Under the pieces are notes generated by a model that was not told where the DNA came from, ran no database searches, and worked only from the letters and a program-made list of their open reading frames with translations. From Peptococcaceae bacterium BICA1-7 (GTDB lineage Bacteria > Bacillota > Desulfotomaculia > Desulfotomaculales > Desulfocucumaceae), in assembly GCA_000802095.1 (NCBI GenBank), contig JUEB01000016.1, forward strand, positions 1 through 64,000: a stretch of 64,000 nucleotides of DNA. Direction: 5' to 3'. Positions 50,540 through 58,642 of the stretch are shown here, piece by piece. A program made the translations under genes and the position numbers. Numbering within the stretch: position 1 is the stretch's first letter; every line of letters starts with the position of its first letter.

Positions 50540-52132
50540 ATGGACCCCAAACTGGCTCAAAACCTGATTCAGAGGGTGGCGGTGGGGGATATCATCCGCC
50601 GCTCGGCAGGGCGCTCCCCGGAAAGAGAGGCACTGGTGGAGTACCGGGAAGGGCAAAGGACCAGCCTGACCTACCGCCAGCTGGATGCTATGTGCAGCGG
50701 GTTTACCAGGGCACTGCGCGGGCTTGGCCTCTGCAAGGGGGACCGGGTCGCGTCCATTTGCCTGAATTCCACTGAGTTTGTCATATCAGTATACGGACTG
50801 GCCAGGGGAGGATTTGTTATGGTTCCGCTAAACCCCGGCCTGAGTCCCCCGGAACTGGCGTACATACTCAGTCACTCCGAGGTTAAAGCTCTTATAATAG
50901 ATGACTGCTTTACACCTGTTTTGGAAAAGCGCCTGGACCAATTTCCCAATGTACATAGCTATATCTCACTTCCGGTGTCAGGACGTCCGGCTAAGGCCCC
51001 GTTTATTGATTTCAAAGAACTTGTAGCCGGGTCTGACACTTCCGGGATAGAGGATGTTATTATATGGGACAGGGATATAGTGCAGGTGATGTATACCAGC
51101 GGGACCACTGCCCTGCCCAAGGGAGTTCTCATTTCAAACCTGAATATATATATGACGGCACTGCAGAACACCCTGGACCTGGGGATAAAGCCCGGAGGGG
51201 TGTTGACCGCCATGATGCCCATATTCCACTGCGCCCAGCACACCCTGCTGACCACAGCCCTCCTGGTCTGCTCCACCACTGTTTTAATGAGGGGCTTTGA
51301 CCCGGCCAATGTGCTGAAAATGATACAGGATGAAGGGATAACCTGGCTTTTTGCCCTGCCCATGATGTACAGGTATATGCTGGACTGTCCTGATATAGAA
51401 AGCTGCGACCTGGCCAGCCTGGAGGTGTGCCTGTATGCTATGACTCCCATGGACAGGAGGACCCTGGAGGACGCCAAAAAGCGTATTAAGGACGTTACCT
51501 TTTTCCTGGCCACCGGCCAGACCGAGGCCTACCCCGGCACCAACTTTTACAGCCCAGGCTGGTATCCTGAAAAGGAGGGCAATGTGTGGGGAAAATCGCT
51601 TCCCAATTACGACACTGCGGTGATGGACGACAATGGCAGGCTGCTGCCCCCGGGAGAGGTTGGAGAGATTGTCTGGAGGGGGCCTGGTGTAATGGAGGGC
51701 TACTTAAAGGATGAGGAGTCCACCGCCCAGGCCAGGAGATTCGGCTGGCACCACTCCGGGGACCAGGGATTTGTCGATCAGGATGGGATGCTGGTTTTTG
51801 TGGACCGTAAGAAGGATATGATTAAGACCGGCGGTGAAAACGTTCCCTCCATTAAAGTGGAGATGTCCATACTGGCCGATCCCAGGGTTGAGGCGGCAGC
51901 CGTGGTGGGACTTCCACACAGACACTGGGCCGAGGCGGTAACCGCCGTGGTGGTGCCTAAAAAGGGGGTCAGCCTCACCGAGGAGGAGGTGATCAGCTGG
52001 TGCAAAAGGGAGCTGGGGGGCTTCCAGATTCCCAAATCTGTAATTTTTGTAGAAAATCTCCCCCGCACCTCCACCGGCAAGGTCAGAAAAAATGAGCTGA
52101 GAGAAAAGTTCATTAACTGGTATGAAAAATAG
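50540..52132 (+). CDS. AMP-binding acyl-CoA ligase
   Basis: A 530-residue adenylate-forming CoA ligase. The P-loop MYTSGTTALPKGVLIS, the TGQTEAYPGT motif, the SGDQGFVDQDG aspartate and the C-terminal KKDMIKTGGENVPSIKVE hinge and TSTGKVRKNELR lysine are all present. It would activate a free carboxylic acid to the CoA ester that feeds the cluster. It is 170 bases after the carboxylase and may have its own promoter. A terminator follows. Confidence 0.93.
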   Translation: MDPKLAQNLIQRVAVGDIIRRSAGRSPEREALVEYREGQRTSLTYRQLDAMCSGFTRALRGLGLCKGDRVASICLNSTEFVISVYGLARGGFVMVPLNPGLSPPELAYILSHSEVKALIIDDCFTPVLEKRLDQFPNVHSYISLPVSGRPAKAPFIDFKELVAGSDTSGIEDVIIWDRDIVQVMYTSGTTALPKGVLISNLNIYMTALQNTLDLGIKPGGVLTAMMPIFHCAQHTLLTTALLVCSTTVLMRGFDPANVLKMIQDEGITWLFALPMMYRYMLDCPDIESCDLASLEVCLYAMTPMDRRTLEDAKKRIKDVTFFLATGQTEAYPGTNFYSPGWYPEKEGNVWGKSLPNYDTAVMDDNGRLLPPGEVGEIVWRGPGVMEGYLKDEESTAQARRFGWHHSGDQGFVDQDGMLVFVDRKKDMIKTGGENVPSIKVEMSILADPRVEAAAVVGLPHRHWAEAVTAVVVPKKGVSLTEEEVISWCKRELGGFQIPKSVIFVENLPRTSTGKVRKNELREKFINWYEK

Positions 52133-52168
52133 AAATAAGCAGCCCGGCTTTAGCCGGGCTGCTTATTT
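52133..52168. terminator. Bidirectional terminator
   Basis: AAATAAGCAGCCCGGCT and AGCCGGGCTGCTTATTT form a 17-bp stem with a two-base loop between convergent genes. Confidence 0.85.
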
Positions 52169-52180
52169 CATTGCTTGCTG

Positions 52181-53347
52181 TTACTTACTTAAGTCCAAGG
52201 CCGGGGCCGGGGCTTTTTTACGCCAGTTGTACAGTGCCAGGGTTATGGAGCCCATGGCCAGGGAGATTACGGCTATGCTTATGATGGTCCCCACAATGGG
52301 TATATTGGACAGCAGTATCAGCCCGGCCAGCCCGATCATGAAGGGCACTATACCGGGAACCCTGTTTTCCCAGCCGAAGCGCCTGGACAGAAATCTTCCG
52401 GCGGCGTCTCCCACAATTATCTTTCCTGCGTAGAGCAGTGCCGCATATAGGAACATAAGGGCCAGCGACAAAGGTATGCCCACAACGGTGATCAGCAGCA
52501 GCAGGGCGGCCAGGGGAGTTACCAGCAGCGCCAGCACACCCCAGCCCAGACTGGCCCAGGGGGATCTGTTTATGGTTTCACTGAGAGTGCCCCACACCGG
52601 CGGAAACAGAAGGGTGAGTATTCCCCACACCAGGACTCCGGAGGCAAACCAGGCCAGCTGTGCCAGCCAGTTAATGCCTTCAGGGCGCTGGGGCCCCTTT
52701 GGGGGCTGGATTTCCTTCCATTCGGTGGTACCTCCTATTTTTGCCCCGGGATCAACCTCGGCCAGGCTTTTTGACCCGTAGGAAAGGTTTCCGGCAATGG
52801 CTCCCCCGGGACCCACTTTTAAGCTTTCCACCGAAGGTATTTTTACATTTCCACCCACCGGGCTGTTCAGATATATATTCTCACCCGCTCCCAGCAGATG
52901 GCGACTTATTTCTCCTGATACCGTCATGCCGCTGGCAGCGGCCACCATGTCCCGGTTTACCCGGGATCCTGCCAGCACCTGGATTTCAGAGGCTGCCGCA
53001 GTGAGGCTCCCGGCTATATTCCCGGCGACAGTTATGCTGGATGCCGCCACCCGGGCATCGCCATTTATGGAGCCGTTGATTCGTATAATATTGCCGGCGG
53101 CGATAAGGTCACCTTCTATCTTTCCATTGACTGTGACGGTCTCCCCGGCGGCAAAAACATCCCCGTCCACATCGGCATTGATTACAATACTACTTCCGGT
53201 TAAAAATACCGGCCCCTCCACCTTTCCCTCCGGAAGGGTGACCAAGTCTCCTTTATAAAATTCCATGGCTCCGGCCGGAATGGCCAGGCATAGTAACGAG
53301 AGCAGCGCCACCATTAGAATGAGCAGCTTATATCTTTTTTTAGGCAT
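52181..53347 (-). CDS. Bactofilin-like polymer-forming membrane protein
   Basis: A 388-residue protein. A signal peptide (to about residue 27) is followed by a beta-helical domain with repeats such as VDGDVFAAGETVTVNGKIEGDL (quoted in part), typical of bactofilin/polymer-forming proteins but exported. The C-terminal half has several transmembrane helices (LAQLAWFASGVLVWGILTLL and LIFLYAALLYAGKI-like). It is the last gene of a sigma/anti-sigma operon and overlaps the anti-sigma gene by 8 bases, so it may be an envelope-stress effector. Confidence 0.85.
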   Translation of the reverse strand: MPKKRYKLLILMVALLSLLCLAIPAGAMEFYKGDLVTLPEGKVEGPVFLTGSSIVINADVDGDVFAAGETVTVNGKIEGDLIAAGNIIRINGSINGDARVAASSITVAGNIAGSLTAAASEIQVLAGSRVNRDMVAAASGMTVSGEISRHLLGAGENIYLNSPVGGNVKIPSVESLKVGPGGAIAGNLSYGSKSLAEVDPGAKIGGTTEWKEIQPPKGPQRPEGINWLAQLAWFASGVLVWGILTLLFPPVWGTLSETINRSPWASLGWGVLALLVTPLAALLLLITVVGIPLSLALMFLYAALLYAGKIIVGDAAGRFLSRRFGWENRVPGIVPFMIGLAGLILLSNIPIVGTIISIAVISLAMGSITLALYNWRKKAPAPALDLSK

Positions 53348-53855
53348 GAGCGGGTCCTCCTTTGCGTAATCTTATTTTAATCCAGGTCAAGCAAAAAACT
53401 ATCACCATCAGGGCCGGCAGCGCCAGCTCACCGCTAAGGGAGGCCAAGGCCGCCTGCCTTAAAAGTCCGGCTATAATCAAAGCGGCTTCGGTAAAAAGTG
53501 TTCCTCCCGCCAGCATTATGGCGAAAAAAAACACATTTTCCAGCAGGCTCCACAGCCCTGCCGCCGACACTGCCAGTATACCTGTCAAGGCCGCCGCCGG
53601 AATCAGTATAAAGAGCCACCTGATTTCTGCTCTGCTTTTAGATCTCAGCCTGTGCCTTATAAATTCCTCCAGGTTGAGGGGAAGCGGGGTTGCTGCCAGT
53701 GCCGCCCCAATAAAACGGTTCTCTTCCTGCAGGCTGTCCGCCAGGAGCCTGCAGTCCCGGCACCGGTCCAGATGTTCCTCCATTTCTTCTTTTTTTGCCG
53801 GGGGAAGCTCATTATCCAGGAACAGGCTCCACTCAAAATTTCCGGGGCAATTCAT
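53340..53855 (-). CDS. Zinc-finger anti-sigma factor
   Basis: A 171-residue membrane protein. An N-terminal zf-HC2 anti-sigma domain (EEHLDRCRDCRLLADSL; H-x3-C-x2-C) is followed by helices (LFILIPAAALTGILAVSAAG and VFFFAIMLAGGTLFTEAALI). It should hold the ECF sigma (53857) inactive until a signal is received. ATG 53855 is chosen with GGAGGTG 9 bases upstream; a GTG at 53867 overlaps the sigma gene. Its 3' end overlaps the bactofilin-like gene by 8 bases. Confidence 0.85.
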   Translation of the reverse strand: MNCPGNFEWSLFLDNELPPAKKEEMEEHLDRCRDCRLLADSLQEENRFIGAALAATPLPLNLEEFIRHRLRSKSRAEIRWLFILIPAAALTGILAVSAAGLWSLLENVFFFAIMLAGGTLFTEAALIIAGLLRQAALASLSGELALPALMVIVFCLTWIKIRLRKGGPAHA

Positions 53856-53856
53856 G

Positions 53857-54414
53857 CTATAGAGCACCTCCTTTTTCTCCGGTGAGGTCTTTCTTTAGTT
53901 TTTCCCTGGCCCTGTGCAGTCTGGTGCCCACCGTGGCCTCGGGTATGTCCAGCACCGCGCTTATTTCTGCATAGCTCAGCTGCTGGTAGTAGCGCAGGAA
54001 CACTATGGCCCTGTCCTGGTCCGGCAGGCGGGCCACAGCCTGTCGGACCCCGGACTGCTCATCTGCCTCCAGCACCGCCTGCTCGGGGGTCGGCTCCGGG
54101 CTTCGGGTAATCCTGGTGTATATTTTGGGCAGGAGCCTTTTGAAGGAGCTTTTTTTCCGCAGTATATCCTGGCAGTGATTATAGGAAACCTTCATCAGCC
54201 AGGCCCGGAAATGATCCTCAGGGATAATCCCGGGGTTGGCATAAATCTTTACAAAAATGTCGGCGGCGGCGTCCCGGGCCTCTTCCCCGGAGCGGAGTAG
54301 ATACAGGGCCAGCCTGTATACATCGGGGCTGTGACTGTTTATCAAATCAGCCACCGCCTTCCGGTCCGGAGCAGGGGGCCCGGTCTGCAGTACGCTTTTT
54401 CCCACTTTTTTCAC
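53857..54414 (-). CDS. ECF-type RNA polymerase sigma factor
   Basis: A 185-residue sigma-70-family factor. Region 2 is around SPDVYRLALYLLRSGEEARD and AAADIFVKIYANPG. Region 4 has QLSYAEISAVLDIPEATVGTRLHRAREKL (quoted in part), the HTH that contacts the -35 element. It is probably autoregulated with its anti-sigma. The stop is adjacent to the anti-sigma start, a translational coupling. The intergenic region to 54630 carries repeats. Confidence 0.92.
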   Translation of the reverse strand: MKKVGKSVLQTGPPAPDRKAVADLINSHSPDVYRLALYLLRSGEEARDAAADIFVKIYANPGIIPEDHFRAWLMKVSYNHCQDILRKKSSFKRLLPKIYTRITRSPEPTPEQAVLEADEQSGVRQAVARLPDQDRAIVFLRYYQQLSYAEISAVLDIPEATVGTRLHRAREKLKKDLTGEKGGAL

Positions 54415-54490
54415 CCTCTTGATTGCGCTCTCATAATATAAACGGCTGAGCGGCCCTTAATCTTCCCCGGGCAGTATAATTTTTTTATCG

Positions 54491-54538
54491 TTAAGAATAT
54501 GTTAAGAATAAGTTAAGGCGGCAGGTTATCTACCTGCC
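54491..54538. promoter_or_regulatory. Triple 11-bp direct repeat and palindrome upstream of the Na/Pi gene
   Basis: TTAAGAATA at 54491 and 54502 and TTAAGG at 54513 recur every 11 bases, a spacing typical of OmpR/PhoB-family binding sites. GGCAGGT, five bases, ACCTGCC (54520-54538) follows as a hairpin. A similar TTAA triple lies before the htrA gene. Confidence 0.6.
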
Positions 54539-54629
54539 AGCATTAGAGGATTTTCGCATTGTGTGCCGAATTTAACAACTTTATAACTTTACTCATATTT
54601 ATAATTATTTTCGGAAGAAGCGTGAAAAT

Positions 54630-56285
54630 ATGTGGCATGTAGTGATATTAGGCCTGATTGGAGGCATGGGGCTTTTATTGTATGGCATGCAGATCCTCAG
54701 TGAGGGCCTGCAGAAGATTGCCGGCGCCAAACTGCGGACACTGATGAGCACCCTGACCCAAAACCGTCTGAGCGCTCTGGCGGTAGGCGCCACCATAACC
54801 GTTCTCTTTCAGAGCAGCACGGCTACTACCGTAATACTTGTGGGGCTTACCAGCGCTGGAATAATGTCTTTGAAGCAGACCCTGGGGGTAATACTGGGGG
54901 CCGATATAGGCACCACTGTCACCGCCCAGCTGATAGCCCTTAAGGTTACCGAAATAGCCCTTCCCATAGTGGGCCTGGGGGCAACCATCATATTCTTTAC
55001 CAAGCGTGAGCGCTACCGCCGCTACGGCCAGGTGCTTATGGGCTTTGGGCTGCTGTTTTTGGGCCTCAAAATAATGTCCGATGTTATGTATCCCTTAAGG
55101 GAGAACCCCATGTTTCCGGAAATGATGGCCAAGATGTCTGACAACCCGCTGCTGGCCATGCTTATTGCCGCGGTATTTACCTTTTTGATTCACAGCAGCG
55201 CTGCCTCTATAGGAATAATAATGGTTTTGAGCATGCAGCACCTGGTCAGCCTGCATGCTGCCATATACCTGCTTTTCGGCGCCAATATAGGAACTTCCTT
55301 CACGGCCATACTATCAAGCCTGGGGTCGAGCCGGGAGTCCCAGAGGGTGGCCACCGCCCACCTGCTTTTCAAGGTGGCCGGGGTGATAGTTTTTCTGCCC
55401 TTTGTAGGTCCCTTCATTGCCCTGATGGAGAAGATTACCGACTCTCCGGGCTACCAGGTGGCCAACGCCCACACCTTTTTTAATATTGCCCTGGCCATTG
55501 CCTTTACTCCCTTCGTCAGCCAGTTTGCCAATCTGTTGATGAAGATTGTTCCTGAGAAGAGAAAGATCGGGGAGGTTTTCGGTCCCCGCTACCTGGATAT
55601 AAAGCTTATTAACACCCCGGCTATAGCCCTCGGCCTGGCCACCAAGGAGATTAACCGCACCTTCGACTATGTTTACGAGATGACCAGGGACACCCTGCTG
55701 ATGCTGGAGAAAAACGACGCCTCCATTATAAGCACAGTGGCCAAGAAGGAGGACAGGGTTGACATACTGTTCAAGGAGATAAGCCAGTACCTCACCAATG
55801 TTTTAAGGCAGCCCCATTCCAGGGGAGAGTTTGTAAAGTGCATGGGCCTCATTAATATAGTGAATGACCTGGAGCATATAGGAGACATCATCGAGAAGAA
55901 TGTAACCTACCTGGCCCAGTGCAAGATAGACGGGCACTGCACCTTTTCAGAAGAGGGCTGGGACGATATTTCCATCATGCACAAGAAGGTTTGTGACCTT
56001 ATGCAGATGACCAGCACCGCCTTTGTCACCAGCAACCATGACCTGGCGGACAGGGCCTACAAGCTGCAGCCTGAGATAACCAAGATGGAAAGGCACCTGA
56101 GGGTGCTTCATATACACCGGCTTAGAATTAGCGGGAGCACCGAGGAGGAAGGAGCGCTGTACCTCGATTTAATCAACGCTCTCTTAAGGATTAGCGAGCA
56201 CGTCCGCAACATAGCCTGGGAGGTGGCCAACGAGGGGCTGGAGTTTACCGCCAGCGGTGAGAGGGTGGCCACGGATGAGCGGTAA
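54630..56285 (+). CDS. Na+/phosphate cotransporter family protein
   Basis: A 551-residue inner-membrane transporter of the NptA/PNaS type. Two inverted halves carry the QSSTATTVI and HSSAASIGIIM motifs, the expected QSS repeats. A C-terminal PhoU-like helical domain (residues about 340-540; EFVKCMGLINIVNDLEHIGD) probably regulates transport. ATG 54630 has a weak ribosome site. The PhoB-like triple repeat upstream suggests phosphate control by the nearby two-component system (57883, 58643). This is inference. Confidence 0.9.
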   Translation: MWHVVILGLIGGMGLLLYGMQILSEGLQKIAGAKLRTLMSTLTQNRLSALAVGATITVLFQSSTATTVILVGLTSAGIMSLKQTLGVILGADIGTTVTAQLIALKVTEIALPIVGLGATIIFFTKRERYRRYGQVLMGFGLLFLGLKIMSDVMYPLRENPMFPEMMAKMSDNPLLAMLIAAVFTFLIHSSAASIGIIMVLSMQHLVSLHAAIYLLFGANIGTSFTAILSSLGSSRESQRVATAHLLFKVAGVIVFLPFVGPFIALMEKITDSPGYQVANAHTFFNIALAIAFTPFVSQFANLLMKIVPEKRKIGEVFGPRYLDIKLINTPAIALGLATKEINRTFDYVYEMTRDTLLMLEKNDASIISTVAKKEDRVDILFKEISQYLTNVLRQPHSRGEFVKCMGLINIVNDLEHIGDIIEKNVTYLAQCKIDGHCTFSEEGWDDISIMHKKVCDLMQMTSTAFVTSNHDLADRAYKLQPEITKMERHLRVLHIHRLRISGSTEEEGALYLDLINALLRISEHVRNIAWEVANEGLEFTASGERVATDER

Positions 56286-56303
56286 ATCTAAGGAGTATTA
56301 AAT

Positions 56304-56333
56304 TCCCGGGTATATTGCCCGGGTTTTTATTTT
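56304..56333 (+). terminator. Terminator of the Na/Pi gene
   Basis: CCCGGG, seven bases, CCCGGG, then T residues. Confidence 0.75.
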
Positions 56334-56380
56334 TGCGCCATCTTTCGTTTTAACAGACAGGGCGGATATTTTATGGGAGA

Positions 56381-56414
56381 TTAAGTGATTTTTAATGTTA
56401 TTTTAAGTTTGTAA
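56381..56414. promoter_or_regulatory. Triple TTAA repeat upstream of htrA
   Basis: TTAA at 56381, 56392 and 56403 is spaced exactly 11 bases apart, like 54491/54502/54513. A TATATAAATAG stretch (56427-56437) closer to the gene may be a -10 region. Confidence 0.5.
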
Positions 56415-56455
56415 TGTAAAATTGGATATATAAATAGATAGCAGGAGGTTTTTTT

Positions 56456-57793
56456 ATGAGCCTGGATGATATGGATAGAGAAAAGATAATTGATGTTGCG
56501 GTGTTTGAAGAAGATGATCATCCCAAGGCCCCGGAAGAGGGAGCCGGCGCGACGGAGACCGGGCAGGCCACTTACGCCGCAGTGGCGGTCACCGCCGTGC
56601 CCCCTCAGGTAAATTACAGGGAGCGTCCCGGGAAGAAAAGGAATATTGCGGCCGCTTTTATTATTGCTGCCTTTGTACTGGGAGTATCTTTGGCCTCGGC
56701 CGCCTTTTATTTTATGCCAATTCTTCCCTCACTGGCGGAATCCGGGAATGCCACGGCCATACAGGCCTCCACGGCTATACCGGGCGTAAATCCGGTAGGG
56801 TCGGGGTCTATTGCCGATATTGTGGATAAGACCAGCCCTGCAGTGGTAGAGATACGAACTACAACACAGTCCGGCAGCTCCAGGGACCCCTTTGCCAGCG
56901 ACCCTTTTTTCAGGCAGTTCTTCGGCAACAGGATTCCCTTTGACTCCGGCCCCAGGACATCGGTGGGCATGGGCTCCGGCTTCATAATCAGCGAAGACGG
57001 CTATATTCTTACCAATGATCACGTTGTAGAAGGCGCCACCCAGATAGAGGTGATCATGACCGGTAAAGATCAGCCCATACCTGCAAAACTAGTGGGGTCA
57101 GATGCGGAGCTGGATCTGGCGGTGCTTAAAATAAGCGGCCAAAACGACCTGCCGACCCTGCAGCTGGGAGACTCCAACTCGGTAAGGGTAGGGGAGTGGG
57201 CAATAGCCATAGGCAATCCCCAGGGGCTGGACCATACTGTCACCGTAGGAGTTATAAGCGCCAAGGGACGACCAATTACTGTCGAGAACAAACAGTATAA
57301 GAACCTTCTCCAGACCGATGCCTCCATCAACCCCGGCAACAGCGGTGGTCCCCTTCTGAATATGAGCGGGCAGGTTATCGGCATCAATACAGCGGTAAAC
57401 GCCTCGGCCCAGGGCATAGGGTTTGCCATTCCCACCAGCACGGTTAAGCCGGTGCTGGACACTCTCATAAACAATGGCAAGATATCAAGGCCCTGGCTGG
57501 GGGTCTATATACAGTCCCTTAACAGGGAAATAGCCGATTACCTCAAGCTGGACAGGACCGAGGGGGCGCTGGTGACCTCGGTGGTTGAGGGAGGCCCCGC
57601 CGCTGCCGCCGGTATAGTGGAGGGGGATGTAATCACCGAGATTGACCACCAGAGTGTGGCCACTCCCGGTGACCTCACCGGCCTGGTAGAAAAAATGAAG
57701 CCGGATCAGAAAGTGGTGGCGGTGGTATACCGGGAAGGTAAAAAGATGCTTATAAATCTGGTTATCGGTGAGAAGGGCAATATAGAGCAATGA
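56456..57793 (+). CDS. HtrA/DegP-type serine protease
   Basis: A 445-residue membrane-anchored protease. An N-terminal acidic cytoplasmic stretch is followed by one transmembrane helix (IAAAFIIAAFVLGVSLASAA). The trypsin-like domain has the catalytic His (TNDHVVEGA), Asp (AELDLAVLKI) and Ser (NPGNSGGPL), and a C-terminal PDZ domain (near residue 350-430, EGGPAAAAGIVEGDVITEID). It probably degrades misfolded envelope proteins. It may be under the adjacent two-component system, since a similar triple repeat lies upstream. GCAGGAGG precedes the ATG. Confidence 0.95.
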   Translation: MSLDDMDREKIIDVAVFEEDDHPKAPEEGAGATETGQATYAAVAVTAVPPQVNYRERPGKKRNIAAAFIIAAFVLGVSLASAAFYFMPILPSLAESGNATAIQASTAIPGVNPVGSGSIADIVDKTSPAVVEIRTTTQSGSSRDPFASDPFFRQFFGNRIPFDSGPRTSVGMGSGFIISEDGYILTNDHVVEGATQIEVIMTGKDQPIPAKLVGSDAELDLAVLKISGQNDLPTLQLGDSNSVRVGEWAIAIGNPQGLDHTVTVGVISAKGRPITVENKQYKNLLQTDASINPGNSGGPLLNMSGQVIGINTAVNASAQGIGFAIPTSTVKPVLDTLINNGKISRPWLGVYIQSLNREIADYLKLDRTEGALVTSVVEGGPAAAAGIVEGDVITEIDHQSVATPGDLTGLVEKMKPDQKVVAVVYREGKKMLINLVIGEKGNIEQ

Positions 57794-57800
57794 GGATAAA

Positions 57801-57837
57801 TAGAGCATTGCCACCTATTAAGGGTGGTAATGTTCTA
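57801..57837 (+). terminator. Hairpin between htrA and the response regulator
   Basis: TAGAGCATTGCCACC and GGTGGTAATGTTCTA form a 15-bp stem with two G-T pairs. No T run follows, so it may be an attenuator or simple terminator-like element. Confidence 0.5.
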
Positions 57838-57882
57838 TAATGATGTAATTGGGTCTGACTATTTTATGGGGTGGGATTGAAA

Positions 57883-58560
57883 ATGAATGTTGTTATAATT
57901 GACGACGACCCCAGGATTACAGCACTTTTAAAAAGAGCCCTCACCTTTGAGGGCTATGACGCACAGGTGGCGGGCAATGGCACTGATGGCCTCAGCCTGG
58001 CGCTTTCCAGCAGCCCTGACCTGGTGGTGCTGGATATTATGATGCCGGGGCTGGACGGGTGGGAGGTATGCAGGAGAATAAGGGCCGAAAAAGATGTTCC
58101 GGTACTCATGCTGACTGCCCGGGACGAGGTGGCCGACCGTGTCAAGGGTCTGGATATAGGGGCTGACGATTACCTGGTAAAACCCTTTGCCCTGGAGGAG
58201 TTCCTGGCCAGGGTCAGGGCACTGCTGCGCAGGCAGAAGGTTTCCTCAGAGCCCTCCGGCTTATTAAATTTTGCTGACCTGCAGCTAAACACCATCACCA
58301 GGGAGGTCTACAGGGGCGACAGAGAGATACGGCTCACCGCCAGGGAATATGATCTGCTGCTTTTCTTTATTGAGCATCCCCGGCAGGTGCTGACCAGGGA
58401 TATGCTCATGGAAAGAATTTGGGGCTATGATTATGGCGGGGAGTCAAATGTGCTGGAGGTCTATGTCAACATGGTCAGGCAGAAGCTGGAGGAAGGCGGG
58501 GAAAAAAGGATTATTAATACCGTCAGGGGAGTGGGGTACGTTCTTAGAGAAAACCCGTGA
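57883..58560 (+). CDS. OmpR-family response regulator
   Basis: A 225-residue regulator. The receiver domain contains acidic residues (IDDDPR), the phospho-acceptor Asp in VVLDIMMPGLDGWE and the Lys in YLVKPFALEEFLARV. The winged-helix output domain (REIRLTAREYDLLLFFIEHP, then NVLEVYVNMVRQKLEEGGE) is OmpR/PhoB type. ATG 57883 is preferred over a GTG at 57871. It pairs with the kinase at 58643. Targets may include the TTAA-triple genes upstream. Confidence 0.95.
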   Translation: MNVVIIDDDPRITALLKRALTFEGYDAQVAGNGTDGLSLALSSSPDLVVLDIMMPGLDGWEVCRRIRAEKDVPVLMLTARDEVADRVKGLDIGADDYLVKPFALEEFLARVRALLRRQKVSSEPSGLLNFADLQLNTITREVYRGDREIRLTAREYDLLLFFIEHPRQVLTRDMLMERIWGYDYGGESNVLEVYVNMVRQKLEEGGEKRIINTVRGVGYVLRENP

Positions 58561-58586
58561 AATACAAAAATGGTAATACTTCTGGT

Positions 58587-58634
58587 CGGGAGACGGGAGA
58601 CGGGAGACGGGAGACGGGAGACAGACAGGAGACA
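58587..58634 (+). repeat. Tandem 7-bp repeat before the kinase gene
   Basis: CGGGAGA occurs five times in a row (58587-58621), followed by GACAGGAGACAGGAG. The last AGGAG serves as the kinase ribosome site. Change in copy number would alter spacing to the start. Confidence 0.8.
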
Positions 58635-58642
58635 GGAGAACA

